From assembly GCF_963082655.1 (NCBI RefSeq), contig NC_081552.1:1550001-1614000 (forward strand): 64,000 nt of DNA, given 5' to 3'. Source of the DNA: Stomoxys calcitrans. Lineage: Eukaryota > Arthropoda > Insecta > Diptera > Muscidae. Position 1 is the first letter of the stretch; every line of letters begins with the position of its first letter. The notes under the pieces were generated by a model. The model searched no databases. It was not told the origin of the DNA and was given only the letters and a program-made list of their open reading frames with translations. Of this stretch, positions 12,733 to 24,599 are shown piece by piece. The position numbers and the translations under genes were made by a program.

Positions 12733-13162
12733 GCTATATCAAAACATGAACCCATTTAAACTATACTTAGCGCAGTTGTTGGAAGTGATACCAACACATC
12801 ACGTGCAAAATTTCAGTCAAATCGGACCAGAATTGCGCCCGCTAGAGACTCAAGAAGTCAAGACTAAAGATCGGTTTATATGGCAGCATATCAAAACATG
12901 AACCGATATGGCCCATTAACCAACCGACCTACACTAATAAGAAGTATTTGTGCAAAATTTCAAGCGACTAGCTTTACTCCTTCGGAAGTTGGCGTGCTTT
13001 CGACAGACAGACAGACGAACGGACGGACATGGCTAGATCGACATAAAATGTCGCGACGATGAAGAATATATATACTTTATGGGGTCTCAGACGAATATTT
13101 CGAGTAGTTACAAACAGAATGAGGAAATCAGTATACCCTCATCCTATGGTGGAGGGTATAAA
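12733..13162 (-). mobile_element. DINE-1-like HINE, 5' part
   Basis: Two and a half units, GACAGACAGACAGACGAACGG, 'tactttatggggtctcagacg', and the end CCTATGGTGGAGGGTATAAAA. It is truncated by the mariner derivative on the left, and lies in opposite orientation to the copy at 11570-12527. Confidence 0.75.
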
Positions 13163-13239
13163 AACAGAGCACATCTATAAATGGTTGTCTCAGTGGATGT
13201 TAATAATCATCACTGAATGTATACTTTAGATAACAAAAT

Positions 13240-14180
13240 TTTTATACCCACCACCGAAGGATGGGGGTATATTCATTTTGTCATTCCGTTTGCAACACAT
13301 CGAAATATCCATTTCCGACCCTATAAAGTATACATATTCTTGATCAGCGTAAAAAGACGATCTAGACATGTCCGTCCGTCCGTTCGTCTGTCTGTTGAAA
13401 TCACGCTACAGTCTTTAAAAATAGAGATATTGAGCTGAAATTTTGCACAGGTTCTTTTTTTGTCCATAAGCAGGCTAAGTTTGAAGATGGGCTATATGGA
13501 CTATATCTTGATATAGCCCCCATATAGACCGATCCGTCGATTTAGGGTCTTAGGCCAATAAAAGCCACATTTATTATCCGATTTTGCTGAAATTTGGGAC
13601 AATGAGTTGTGTTACGCCCTTCGATATCCTTCGTCAATTTGGCCTAGATCGATTCAGATTTGGATACAGCTGCAATATATACCGATCTTTCGGTTTTAGG
13701 TTTTGAGGCCATAAAAGGCGCATTTATTGTCCAATTTCGATGAAATTTGGGACAGTGCGTTATGTTAGACTCTTCGACATTTTTCTCCAACTTGGCCCAA
13801 ATCGGCGCAGATTTGGATATAGCTGCTATGAAGACCGATCTCTCGATTTAAAGTTTTGGCCCCATAAAAGGCGCATTTATAATTCGATTTCACTGAAATT
13901 TGACACAGTGACTTATGTTAGGCTTTTCAACATCTGTGTCTTATATGGTTCAGATCGGTTTATTTTTAGATAGAGCTACTAAAAAGACCAATATTTTGTT
14001 ATACACAATTGAACAATGACTTGTACTTATTAGTATTTGGTCCAAATCGGAACATATTTCGATATAACTGGTAAGGTATCCAATTTTCACCGGATTTTGA
14101 TTTAAGGTGGTTTACACATATACCCGAGGTGGTGGGTATCCAAAGTTCGGCCCGGCCGAACATAACGCCTTTTTACTTGT
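13240..14180 (+). mobile_element. DINE-1-like HINE, full length
   Basis: The best plus-strand example. It starts TATACCCACCACCGAAGGA and has CCGACCCTATAAAGTATAC (13316-13334), ATTCTTGATCAGCG and 'catgtccgtccgtccg'. This order is that of the Drosophila DINE-1 5' region as I remember it. Next come four units of about 120 bp ('gaccgatctctcgattta'), then GGTGGTGGGTATC, the hairpin GTTCGGCCCGGCCGAAC (14145-14161) and an end at TTTTTACTTGTT. Both flanks are T-rich with no obvious target duplication, as expected for Helentron insertion between T and T. No coding capacity. Confidence 0.85.
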
Positions 14181-14184
14181 TATT

Positions 14185-15035
14185 TTTAGATTATTATAAG
14201 GTCTCAAACAAAATTTCGCTGAAATCGCCTGAGGATTCCAAAGTCGACTTTCGACTAATCGATTATTCGACTTTTTGTGTAAAAAAAGTCTTAAAGTCAA
14301 AGTGGATTTTCAATGACTAAAATGTCGTATAATCCATTTTGAAGTCGAATAGTCGAAAAGAAAGCTGCACAGAGATACAAGTTTTGCCTTGCTTATATCG
14401 CTGCTAAGTAAGAATTGTTTTCAAGTTTTCTGAGAAGAATTTGGGTACTTTTTTCTCAAGTGCTACGATTCATCGCTCTTTGGTTTATCCTTGTTGCCGT
14501 ACACATTTTTTTCAAATTGAATAATAAAACATTTTAATGCAAGCTAAAACTTGGTAATAGCATTACATGGTTGAATCGATTTTATGATCTTCGGCAGCGG
14601 CATTCAGATGATAATAAAAATTCGTGCTATATCCAAGCAAAATTTTAGGGATTACGTCCCTATAAGTGTAAGATTCAGCTTAATAGTTTTATGTTTATGG
14701 AATTTTGGCACAAATGTATCTTTTATCCACTAAACGTTTATGTTAGCGGATTTGCTGTATACGACTATATGCATACATTGCACCCGTAAAGACTGGACTC
14801 CAGATTTGATGACCAAGATTAAAAATCGTAATCCTATAAAATGCGAATGTGGTGGTCCGACTTTAAGTAAAGATCCCATACTACACTCTAAACTTTTTGC
14901 AACAAGATGCCACACAGAGAGTGCAATGCATAAAATGTTTTAGAGTTAAACATTTTGTGTTGCAATGTTACACAGCAATTTGTTATTGTTTTGTGCACTT
15001 TGATCGAAAAATAGACTTTTGCTATTTTATTAAAA
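14185..15035. other. No gene; AAAGTCGACTTT motifs at both sides
   Basis: An AAAGTCGACTTT-type palindrome occurs near 14238-14249 and again near 15033-15044. Together with 'gattattcgactttttgtg' it may mark the ends of an old element. Nothing coding is recognised between them. Confidence 0.3.
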
Positions 15036-15235
15036 GTCGACTTTTCGTTTCAACTTGGGATCCCTAAAATCGCCCCACCCATCTACGAGATCTGTCTTTT
15101 TTTGGAAATTAGTGCCTTCAGATACCGCAGGACCATTCTGCGCCATCTGCGAAAATTCGCTTCAGCCGTTTTTGAGTCTATATGGAAAATAGAAAAAAAC
15201 AGACATAGATTGGTTTTTTATATATGGGAAATTTG
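15036..15235 (+). repeat. 3' fragment of the tandem-unit tail family
   Basis: Contains 'aaaatcgccccacccatctacg', GCTTCAGCCGTTTTTGAGTCTA and an AT-rich end, matching the end of the element at 16480-17335. Only the last unit and tail are present. Confidence 0.5.
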
Positions 15236-15980
15236 TGGTAGGGCCTTAATTCTTTTCTTGGATTCACTTTGTCTTTTTCCCAGGTTTCATTTCGGTGCAA
15301 AGGTGTTTTTATGTCGGCTGGGTCCACAAGACTTTTTATATTCGTCATTATAGTATGACACGACTGTCAGTTATTAATCGGCACGTTACTCATTCTTTGC
15401 ACACATTGTTGTGTTCATACAAGAAAAAACAAAAAAAAAAAAAAACAAAAAAACGCAGTATGACTGGTGAAGTTTTTATGTAAATAGCTCATACCAGTAT
15501 ACGAGTGCAAAGCACACAGAGTGTGTGGGTGTCAGGAAAACAAACAATTCGAAAGATGGAAAAACAAACTGCTGCAGAAGTTTCACACGAAACATGCCTA
15601 ACATCATTTCTTTGGAATAAGACGTTGCACGTCAAGAAGGACATATTGAGTATGTCGTTCGTACTATGTATGCACACAGACTTAAACTTATGTATGTTCT
15701 ATAGCAATTTATGAATATGCGAACTATTTGACGGACCCCGTTGTCACTTTGAGATAGTTACAAATGCCGTCATCGTCCTAATGATTATCGTTTGCACACG
15801 TATCCAAACTGTCAATGGTAGTACTAAAAACGTCTAGGTGCCACACAGCCTTATATGCCATATTTTCCCACCAAGCGATACAGCATGAAATGGAAATTGT
15901 GGCAAGAAAGACTAAAGACACCCGGTTGCCAAAGCACTGTGACATTGGGAAATTACATCTCTGTTGAATTTATATTTCTT
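15236..15980. other. No gene identified
   Basis: AT-rich sequence with an A-rich run near 15425-15460. Open frames on both strands overlap each other and show no recognisable domain. Confidence 0.4.
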
Positions 15981-15983
15981 TCT

Positions 15984-16066
15984 TTGTTGGATTTCTTTGT
16001 CCAGCTGAAACCTATAGGTTTTCGCTTGGTTTGTATTGGTTTCAGCTGGACAAAGAAATCCAACAA
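15984..16066. repeat. Perfect 29-bp stem hairpin
   Basis: Positions 15984-16012 and 16038-16066 are exact reverse complements (stem centre GTCCAGCTGAAACC), separated by a 25-base loop. The fold is 83 nt, the size of a small-RNA precursor or a very small fold-back element. No mismatches or bulges are seen in the stem, which is less typical of animal miRNA precursors. Confidence 0.6.
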
Positions 16067-16069
16067 CCA

Positions 16070-16478
16070 AAATAATAAGTAGCACAAAAACAGTTAAATT
16101 TGTTCTTTATTAATTTCTATTCAATTCCCTTCAAAGTATTTCATCTCAGATACATTTTACTTGCTCCAGCACTTCTTCCAATTCACGAACAGTTCGGCTA
16201 AATAATTTGTTCTTAAATTTTGGCAATAAAAAAGATACAAGCGCCTACTTGCGGTGAATAATGTGGGGAAGGCATTACTACATTACAAAAAAAACAAAAA
16301 GTACGAACGAGCAGACACCTCGTCATGTTGCAAAAGCTACGAATAATTTCCACAATTTGGAGTGTTTTCAATATAATACTGCCGTACGAGCATGCAGCAA
16401 GAACTCATACTGCAGTTGCTACAGTAATTGAGCAAATTTCAAAATTTTCATAGATGTATGAATGGCCGAGCAATAGCA
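16070..16478. other. No gene identified
   Basis: AT-rich sequence between the hairpin and a tandem-unit repeat. No signal recognised. Confidence 0.4.
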
Positions 16479-16479
16479 C

Positions 16480-17335
16480 GTTTACATTGGAATTTGTATG
16501 ATCTGGATTTCTAACTAAATCCAAAAAAAAATCCTGCCCGATATCAAAATCGTGCTTTTCTCCCAAAAACTTTTCATTTGAGCCCCATATTTCTATGGTC
16601 GTAAATTTGTCCCCTTTGGGGGATGTTTTTGGTGAAAGGCGGCCCCCCAAACACTTGGTCCCATATTTGGATATCAGAATCGTATTCTACACTCAAATAC
16701 CTTTTATTTAAGCCCCATATTCCCGTGGTCAGTAAATAAGTCCTGTTTGGGGGGTGGTTTGGGGAAGGGGTTGACCCCCAGAAAGCTGGTCCCACATTTG
16801 TATATCAGATTCGTATTCTACTCGCAAATACCTTTCATTTGAGTCCCATATTGCTATGGTCGGTAAATATGTCCGATTTAGGGGTGTTTTGTAGCTTGGG
16901 GTGGTCCCCCTAGCACTTGGTCCGACAATTGGATATCAGATACGTTTTCTTATCCTAAATACCTCTCATTTGAGTCCCATATTGTGGTGGTTGGTCTAAA
17001 TATATGTTTGGTAGGTTTTAGGGTGGGGCAGCTCCCCTAGGTACTCCATCAGAAATTTGGATACCAAATTTTTGTTTTTAGGGTACACAAAATTTCGCTT
17101 AAATCGCACCACCCATCTCCGGATCTGGCGTTTCTGAAAATTAGGGTAAGGGGGAGGGTCCGCCGCGCCCCCCCCCCCTTCAGATATCAAAAATTTTAGT
17201 ACCCTATTTTGACCACGGGGTCATTATGCACAATCTGTGAAAATTTCAAGAAAATCGGTTCAACCGTCACTGAGTCTATGAGGAACACACAAACATACAA
17301 ACAAACACAAATTAATTTTTATATATAAGTTTTAG
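16480..17335 (+). repeat. Tandem-unit element, ~132-bp units with ACAAACAAAC tail
   Basis: Four clear units carry a 'gagtcccatattgctatggtcgg' type segment near 16577, 16710, 16842 and 16973, each followed by GTCC...GGGG and 'ttggatatcaga'. The end reads AAGAAAATCGGTTCAACCGT, a tail with ACAAACATACAAACAAACAC, and TTTTTATATATAAG. The same plan is seen at 2100-2692 and 15036-15235. The tail style resembles the 3' ends of retroposons, but I cannot assign a class. Confidence 0.6.
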
Positions 17336-17339
17336 CCAT

Positions 17340-18484
17340 GCAAACGGGTTTATTTGGGATTTAAAAATAAAAACTGCAAAAATGGGATTTATTTTTGTTC
17401 GGTAAAACCTGCAAGACAACACACTTAAATCTCGAAAAAGGCCATAAATCCGGATTTTGTTGCCAATGTAAACGTATTTCAAGCTTTGAAAATTCAATCT
17501 TTAACTCAGCAAACAAATTTTTGCTTTGACGTGTTGCCTTTTGAAGTATTTCTAGATAGCCTACATATACATTAAAAATTTGCTCAGCAATCAATTTTGC
17601 TAAAACGCTTTAGAATACTTTTTTAACCACAGTGACATTCCACACAGTCACAGATATTTTCATAGCTTTTCATGATGACTGAGGTGTTGTTTTACGACTT
17701 CATTCATTATATTTCATTATCTGGCAATTATTGTTACACCAACATCATTGAATTCTAATGGCCACATTCCTAGAGAGCTTTTTCGAGGCTGAGGCTTGAC
17801 AGCAGTGTTTTTGTTTCCTTTGTGTCGTTATAGCCAAAATGGCCATAAACTTAAAAGCATTTTTTCCATTTAATACGACAAACAATCACAAGTCGTTGTT
17901 CGACATTAAGACGAAGAGTCGTAAAGCAACAAAGATGCACTCTCGTAAAAAGTAGAAATTTTAACAAAAACTCTCATTAAAAGGCTTACATTTCGCCATG
18001 CGGAGCGCTTGAAAAAGTGCCAAAGCTTATTATCAGACACTCAACAGACTCAACCCTTAAATTGTCGAGCAAAATTAAATTAACGGAAAATAAGCCCACA
18101 TCATATGACATAAGTTAATTAAAGGACAACGCTGAATGGAATAGTTGCCAACAATATTAGAAATTGGTGGTCAGCTGTTTCCAATTATCAACAGTGGAAT
18201 TGTGTTAGTGTCAAATTAAAGCCAAAAATGTGTGTGTAAAAAAAATCCAAGAACCATTTGTCTTGTGTCCCAGTCAAACTCTATCGAACAATAATTTTTC
18301 AAAGATGTAAACGCTTGATCTACCCTTTTAACAATATTTGCAACAAACATGGGACCTATCGACGATTGATTCCTGCAACGACTATGGCGACAATATGGGT
18401 TTCATATCAAAGCAAATCATTGAAAACGTATCTTCTGAGAAACAATCGAAATATTGGCTTGAGTAGTGTTCAAGCAATGGTGGT
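17340..18484. other. Apparently single-copy, no gene identified
   Basis: Low-repeat sequence without a recognisable open frame or RNA gene. It could be intronic or intergenic. Confidence 0.4.
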
Positions 18485-18485
18485 T

Positions 18486-19436
18486 TTTATACCCACCACC
18501 ATAGGATGGGGGTATACTAATGTAGTTATTCCGTTTGTAACACCTCGAAATATAGATATAGATCGTCTCGACATTCGGAGTCGATCTAGCCATGTCTGTC
18601 TGCTAGCTGCTTGAAATTTTGCATAGGTACTTACGGACCAAGTACGGTCCAAATCAGTCTACCGGTCTCTCGATTATCCTTGTTTGGTTCCTAGAAGCTT
18701 TAATTTTTGCTGTTTTGACAGAAGTATGGTAGCAGAATCCATGGTAGTGGGTTCCCAATCCCATTGGATGGTAAGCGGAAAAGGTGCTGAACCATTGGTG
18801 CGAAGTCTGGTGTGACGTTACTGAAAAAACTTTAAATCGCAATCTTGGAAGCAGTTTTAATAACATTTTCTACGTGAAATATTGCTCCAAATTTTTGAGT
18901 AAATCTCACTGGCGTAAGGTGGTGAAGCAATCGAGGAGGTACCACAGTTCCTCAGGTTAAGGTTATTTAAATTTATCAGCAGGTAAATTTACCGTCTGTC
19001 AAAATTACGATAGCGGTCGAACGCGTCACGCTAGCCGCTTGATACTTAATACGCAGATACTTAACATTAATGTAGGTCGCTGGGGATTGCAAATGGGCCA
19101 TATCGGTTCAGATTTGGATATATCCACCATATAAACCGATCTCCTGATTTGACTTCTTGAGACCCCGGAAGCCAAAATTTTCATCCGATTTGGCAACTAT
19201 GCTATGTGCGGTCCAAATCGGTCTATAACCTGATATAGCTCCCATATAAACCGATCTGCCGATTTGACTTCTTGAGCCACAATTGACCTGAGAGCCACAA
19301 TTTTTGTCCGATTTGGCTGAAATATGTAGAATAAAATTATGCTCTTCAAATAAATTTATTTTGTAAAAATTTTTAGCATAATCCATGGTGGTGGGTTCCC
19401 AAGATTCGGCCCGACGAAACATAGCACGCTTTTACT
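18486..19436 (+). mobile_element. DINE-1-like HINE, interrupted
   Basis: The 5' end TATACCCACCACCATAGGATGG lies at 18488, followed by GTCGATCTAGCCATGTCTGTC. From about 18680 to 18990 the sequence is unlike the family. Family units then resume ('cccatataaaccgatct'), ending with CCATGGTGGTGGGTTCCC, a decayed hairpin TTCGGCCCGACGAA and 'gcacgcttttactgtt'. The middle is probably an insertion into one element, though two adjoining fragments are possible. Confidence 0.65.
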
Positions 19437-19439
19437 GTT

Positions 19440-20620
19440 TAGCTTAAAATGCTAATTTAGAGAAAATCGTATCGTAAAATAAGAATCAATCAGCAATCGA
19501 AATTTTAAACGGATGGTCGTGTCCGTTAGTTCTTAGGAAATTAAATTTAATCGGACAATATCCGATTCGGCAGAAAATGTGTTTTTGCTTTGCAATAGCA
19601 TTTGACTGGTTTCCCAGATCGCGATTTCGTTTGGTGCCACATCAAACTCATCACAAGGATGTTGTAAAAAAAGATGTCTTCTAGGTTGAAACTAAGCTTT
19701 TTGACCGGATTCTACTCGTCTCGAAAGAGAAATAGAAATGAAAATTATTAAATCAAATGATCTTCGCCTTACGGAGCAAATAAAAACCTTAAAAATAATT
19801 ATTAATTAATATTTTTTTTATGCAACATTCATATTTAATAGATTTATGTTATATTTAATTATGTTAAAAATAATTAATTAATGGACTTTGTTCAACATTC
19901 ACATCTTCCAATCCATCGCTTTTGGACATGCTCTTTCCAAAGAAAGTAATAGATTTGTTTTTTTTTTTTTTTTTTGCTACCAAGGCAAACTTTTATTTTT
20001 AACTAAACCGTGAAGCTGATATCGCCTAGCAACCGACCAGGCACAACCCAAGAGCATTTACAAAGGAGGGGAATTTGTTGCCAATAAAGCAATACAAGAA
20101 TAATATCTTGGTCTCAAGCGTAGAAATATTAACGTGTGCACGCATGCGTAAAGCATTGATTGTTCGCCTTTGAGTCGGTGGGCTGGTTTTCTGAGCCATT
20201 GTTAGCCACCAACCAGAGTTAGGAAACTACTAGGAAGAAAACATAAACTTTTGGTCGTTATGATGGCATCACAACAACACTGAAATGTGCCCCCAAACAA
20301 AAACTTCAAAGTCCAGCAACAGCATACTGTCAGCATATGCAGATTGAACGCGCAACAACAACATAGCAGAACGTGGCAGCAGCATCTTGAATGCTACAAA
20401 CAGCACTCGAAAAAAGTGAATCGTAATAGTTTGACATTTTGTTCTGACATAGTTACCCAAGTTTTCAATCAAATGAGTGCTGTCCATTTCTGTAAAAAAC
20501 TATGCATTATAGAAAATAGTCAGATAAGCATTTCTTATGTGCTTTGGCCAGGGTTATAGATAAAGTGGAACTTTATGAAAATGCTTTAAGTTGACCACGT
20601 TTCGTAATTTGTACACATAT
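19440..20620. other. No gene identified
   Basis: AT-rich, with a T tract near 19955-19975 and CAA/CAG-rich sequence near 20280-20400. The overlapping open frames at 20269-20559 on both strands are low-complexity readings of that sequence. Confidence 0.4.
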
Positions 20621-20624
20621 CAAC

Positions 20625-20712
20625 CACCATCAAATGTGTGGTATACTAATGTTGGCCACTCCGTATGCAATGCATCAAAATATTCATCCCAAACCCTATA
20701 AAGTATCGTCGC
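20625..20712 (+). mobile_element. HINE 5'-end fragment
   Basis: A short plus-strand 5' end: ATCAACCACCATCAAATGTG, 'ggtatactaatg', GCAATGCATCAAAATATTCAT and CCCTATAAAGTAT. It stops just before a copy in the opposite orientation. Confidence 0.55.
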
Positions 20713-20734
20713 ACCTGTTACACAGAATCGAAGA

Positions 20735-21505
20735 AAAAACAAGTTAAGGCGTGCTAAGTTCGGCTGGGCCGAATCTTATTTGTTAAGTTCTTTTGCCGAT
20801 ATCTCAAAGGCTAATGGATATGAATTGCTGTTCTATTTTAGCTATACAAAGTTATGAACTATATGGAGCCATACTTGGAGACCAAAGTGGAATTCATTTT
20901 GCAAAAAATTTCAGCCAAATCGGATAAGAATTGCGCCCTATAATAAGAATTGCTCTCTCTAGAGGCTCAAGAAGTATAATCGGGAGATCAGTTTGTATTG
21001 GAGCTATATCAAGTTATGAACCGATTTGAACCAGATGTTGATGGTCAAACCAAAACACTTCATGCTAAACTTCCCCAAATCGTATAATAATTGCGACCTT
21101 TATCGGCTCAAGAAGTCAATATTTGAAATCGGTTTATATGGGAGATATATTAGGTTATGAACCGATTTGAGTGGTATTAATTGCGCCCTCTGGCGTCTCA
21201 AGAAGTCAAGATCCGAGATCGATTTATATGGGAGCTATGTCATGAACCGATTTGCTTGTGACTCTGTAATTGCATTCTTTCTTCTGTCAGTTATCAGCCG
21301 TTACTTTTAGCTTGCTTTAGAAAAAAAGTGTAAAAAAAGTATATTTGATTAAAGTTCATTCTAAGTTTTATTAAAAATGCATTTACTTTCTTTTAAATGT
21401 ATATATATATATATACATTTATATATACTTTGTTGGGTCTCAGATCAATATTTCGATGTGTTTTCAAACGGAATGATAAAATTATTATACCCCCATCCCA
21501 TGGTG
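20735..21505 (-). mobile_element. DINE-1-like HINE carrying a mariner fragment
   Basis: Left end AAAACAAGTTAAGGCGTGC, hairpin TTCGGCTGGGCCGAA (20759-20773), four units, then a mariner 3' fragment at about 21255-21397, then 'actttgttgggtctcag' and the end ATACCCCCATCCCATGG. The mariner piece interrupts the element near its 5' end and replaces part of the GGACA segment. Confidence 0.7.
21255..21397 (+). mobile_element. mariner 3' fragment
   Basis: GATTAAAGTTCATTCTAAG and 'taaaaatgcatttactttc' match the segment just after the transposase stop of the mariner at 25156-26303. The left part resembles the derivative at 12528-12732, read inverted. Terminal repeats are incomplete. Confidence 0.7.
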
Positions 21506-21509
21506 CCTT

Positions 21510-23200
21510 GATTTTGCGAATTTGCTGAAAAACTGTATATTAGGTCAATAACTACTACGAACATCTCATATGCTTATGGGTCACATAGGCAGACGATTTC
21601 TCTTCTAAGCTTCAAAGAATAAATGGTAGACGAGTATTTCCTCATATAACTTTGTTGAAATACACAACACAACATAATCTCAACATGGACCATTTCTATG
21701 ATCTGACCTTTGGGCGTGTAAATGGTGTTTTTTTATTCTACAGCAACTCACTTTACAAGCGCTTTCAATAAATGTTTTGTCAGTGTACCTTGAGAAGAGT
21801 CACCGGCATTTAGGAGCACACTATTGCCGCGTTAGACTGATTTATTATGAACCATGGCAGATTTTATGGATTTGAGCATTTAGATTGACGTCGGAAGATA
21901 TTCACACCTTGTTAAAAACTTATTAAACGTGTAACATGTATGAAAATCGGTAAAGCCGTTTCAGCAACAGCAACAACTAAACCAGCATTACCAGGAACCA
22001 GACCAAGGCAACCCCATTGATTTGGCATCGATAGCAACGCCAAAAGCATTGCCTGTCATCAAAAGAGATCATTGGACTCGGTTTGGCATTCGTGTCGGCA
22101 TTGAATGAAGCTGAGGCTATGATTTTATTTATTCTAAAGAGGTGGACCCTTCACAGAACAATTACCCAGGGTTGGTGTTGGATTCACTCATAGAGATGTT
22201 TTTCTTAAAATAGAATAAAAGTAAGTCTTTTATTCTCAGCGGCATGTACATATTGGTGTGGTAGGTTGGTGCTTGATACGCGCACGTGGGAGTTGCCAGT
22301 CTACACTGCACTCAGGTCGTGTGTGATGGGCTTCGTTTAATTTGATGGACAAAAAGTCGACTTTATGGCTTCATTAGTGGAACCGCCTTCATCTGCATCG
22401 TTGTCAAAAGCCTCTTGAGAATATCTCTGCCACAAAATAGTCATTCCTCATTGATGCATCTGTTATAGTCTTCCTTCGAAGACGAGCGCCAATGCATGCA
22501 TTCTTCAGGGGTCGCAGAGAAAACAAAGGAGAAAAATCTTAAATTTGCTATGCTGTCTGCATGAAAGAGGACATCAAGTTTTTGCCGCCTTACCCACTTC
22601 AGAGTTTTTCTGTTATGACAGAAAACAGAGCAAACAACAGAACCAAAAGTAAATCCCCCTAACCTTATAATCAAACCGCCTGCTGATTCGGTTGGCCGTT
22701 GAAAAGATCACGTTCACAGTATTAAGTAAATTGTTACTTACGTGGAGGACTTCACTCGTATGCTCGTACACATATAGGTTGTGAAGTTTATATATAACAA
22801 ATAGTCATAAACCGATTGTGAACTGGCTGAAAGAAATTTAATTTGCATTCGTCAGAAAGACGAACACCTCTTTTTCCCATTCGACTTTTTTTGAAATCAC
22901 CTAGATAATGAGAATATCTCAAAAAACGTCATCCCTTTATATCACCTTAAAATGTTGGTCTTTGACCATATTAAGTAGATATGTATAGCCATGAGCGACA
23001 AAATGGGCACAGCGCCTAGACAGACAAATACAGGATCCTAAAGCGCACAAGATGCGATCTAAATTTATGGTTTATAGCAATTTTTTATTGCATATACACT
23101 GCAAAAACAATTCCTGTTACGAATATGTAAACGTGCACAAAGTCCAATTTTAATTCGTTTTAAAAATGTAGTAGAAGTCAATGTGTAAAATTTCCAATTT
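21510..23200. other. Apparently single-copy, no gene identified
   Basis: Little repeat character. The largest open frame (22441-22674, minus) has no recognisable domain and I do not support it as a gene. Confidence 0.4.
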
Positions 23201-23204
23201 CTAC

Positions 23205-23928
23205 CAACGTCGGTTTATATGGCAGCTATATCAGGTTATGTGCCATACTAAGCACAGTTGTTGGAAGTGGTACCAAAACACCTCATGCAAAATTTCAGCC
23301 AAATTAGATGAGAATTGCGCCCCCCAGTGACTCAAGAAGTCAAGATCCAAGATCGGTTTATATGGCAGCTATACCAGGTTATGAGCCGATTTGAATCATA
23401 CTTTGCACTGTTGTTGCAAAGTACACCACGTGCAAAATTACAGCCAAATCGGATAAGAATTGCGCCTTCTAAAAGCTGAAAAAGTCAAGACCCCAGATCG
23501 GTTTATTTCGCAGCTATATTAGGATATGAACCGATTTTAACCATACTTAACACAGTTGTTGGAATTGATATTAAAACACCACGTGCAAAATTTCAGTCAA
23601 ATCGGACGAGAATTGCGTCCTCTAGAGCCTCAAGAAGTCAAGACCCAAGATGACAGCTATACCAAAACATGGACCAATTTGGCCCATTTATAATCCCAAC
23701 CGATCTACCCTAGTAAAAAGTATTTGTGCACAATTTCAAGCGCCTAGCTTTACAACTTCGACATTTAGCGTGCTTTCGACAGACAGACGGACATGGCTAG
23801 ATCGTCTTATCGTGTCATCACGAACAAGAATATATATACGTTATGGGGTCTTAGGCGCATATTTCGAGGTGTTACAAACAGAATGACGAAATTAGTATAC
23901 GCCCATCCTATGGTGAAGGGTATAAAAA
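23205..23928 (-). mobile_element. DINE-1-like HINE, lacks hairpin end
   Basis: Four internal units ('gatcggtttatatggcagctat' type), the ACAGACAGACGGACATGGC segment, 'acgttatggggtcttaggcg' and the end CCTATGGTGAAGGGTATAAAA. The 3' hairpin side is missing. Confidence 0.75.
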
Positions 23929-23929
23929 T

Positions 23930-24340
23930 ATGAATTCAACGCTTTTTTGTTGGACTCGAAAAAAAATTGTAACTCGATAACTTAAACCCAATTTTTGACA
24001 AAATTAAATAATTTCCAAATTATTTTTTGGAGTTTATATCATTTTCTGTTTTGGGAGTTATTTCATAATTAAATAATATCCAAACAATATAGGCGAAATA
24101 AACCCCCCAAAAAAAAGATGAAATATTCCCCAAATTACTTTTGGTGGTTATTTTATTTTTTTTTTTTGCGTCGGGGGTTTTTTTCGTAGTGCTGTTATTC
24201 TTATTTTTGTTTATACCCTCAAAATAACCCAAAATGACAAATCTGATCATAAAATTTGGGGTATATATCTGGGGGAATGCCCCACCTAAACAACGAAACC
24301 CCAAAACTCACCGAAACGGGCAAATATATACCGATCGACT
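23930..24340. other. AT-rich, no gene
   Basis: Short A and T tracts and CCCCAAA/TTTGGGG-like motifs in both orientations; possibly an old inverted-repeat element. Nothing coding recognised. Confidence 0.35.
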
Positions 24341-24343
24341 AGA

Positions 24344-24582
24344 TACGATTTAGATTTAAGACTCATATCGTACCGATCGGTAAAGGTTAGGTTAGGTTGA
24401 AAAAAAGGTGCAGATGTTAATCCGCCCCATGCCACTATGGACATAGACCTATGCCAGTAATCCGAGCGCACAACAAGCCGATTACTGGCTTGGATGGCAT
24501 AAGGCGGATTAACATCCGCACCCTCTTTTCAACCTAACCTATACCGATCGGTACAATATGGGGCTTAAATCTAAGTTATATG
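24344..24582. repeat. Large imperfect palindrome (fold-back)
   Basis: Arms 24344-24430 and 24497-24582 are imperfect inverted repeats. Each has GGTTAGGTTGAAA, GTTAATCCGCC and the internal palindrome TACCGATCGGTA. Nearer the centre, ATGCCAGTAATC pairs with GATTACTGGC plus ATGGCAT, so almost the whole 240 bp can fold as one long hairpin. No TA or other target duplication can be fixed because the flanks belong to the arms. Confidence 0.65.
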
Positions 24583-24599
24583 GTAAGGTATAAGACACA

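Noticed and set aside
24384..24400. GGTTAGGTTAGGTTG, resembling the insect TTAGG telomere repeat
   Set aside because: Only two to three units, repeated in inverted form 150 bp away as part of a palindrome, and Diptera lack TTAGG telomeres.
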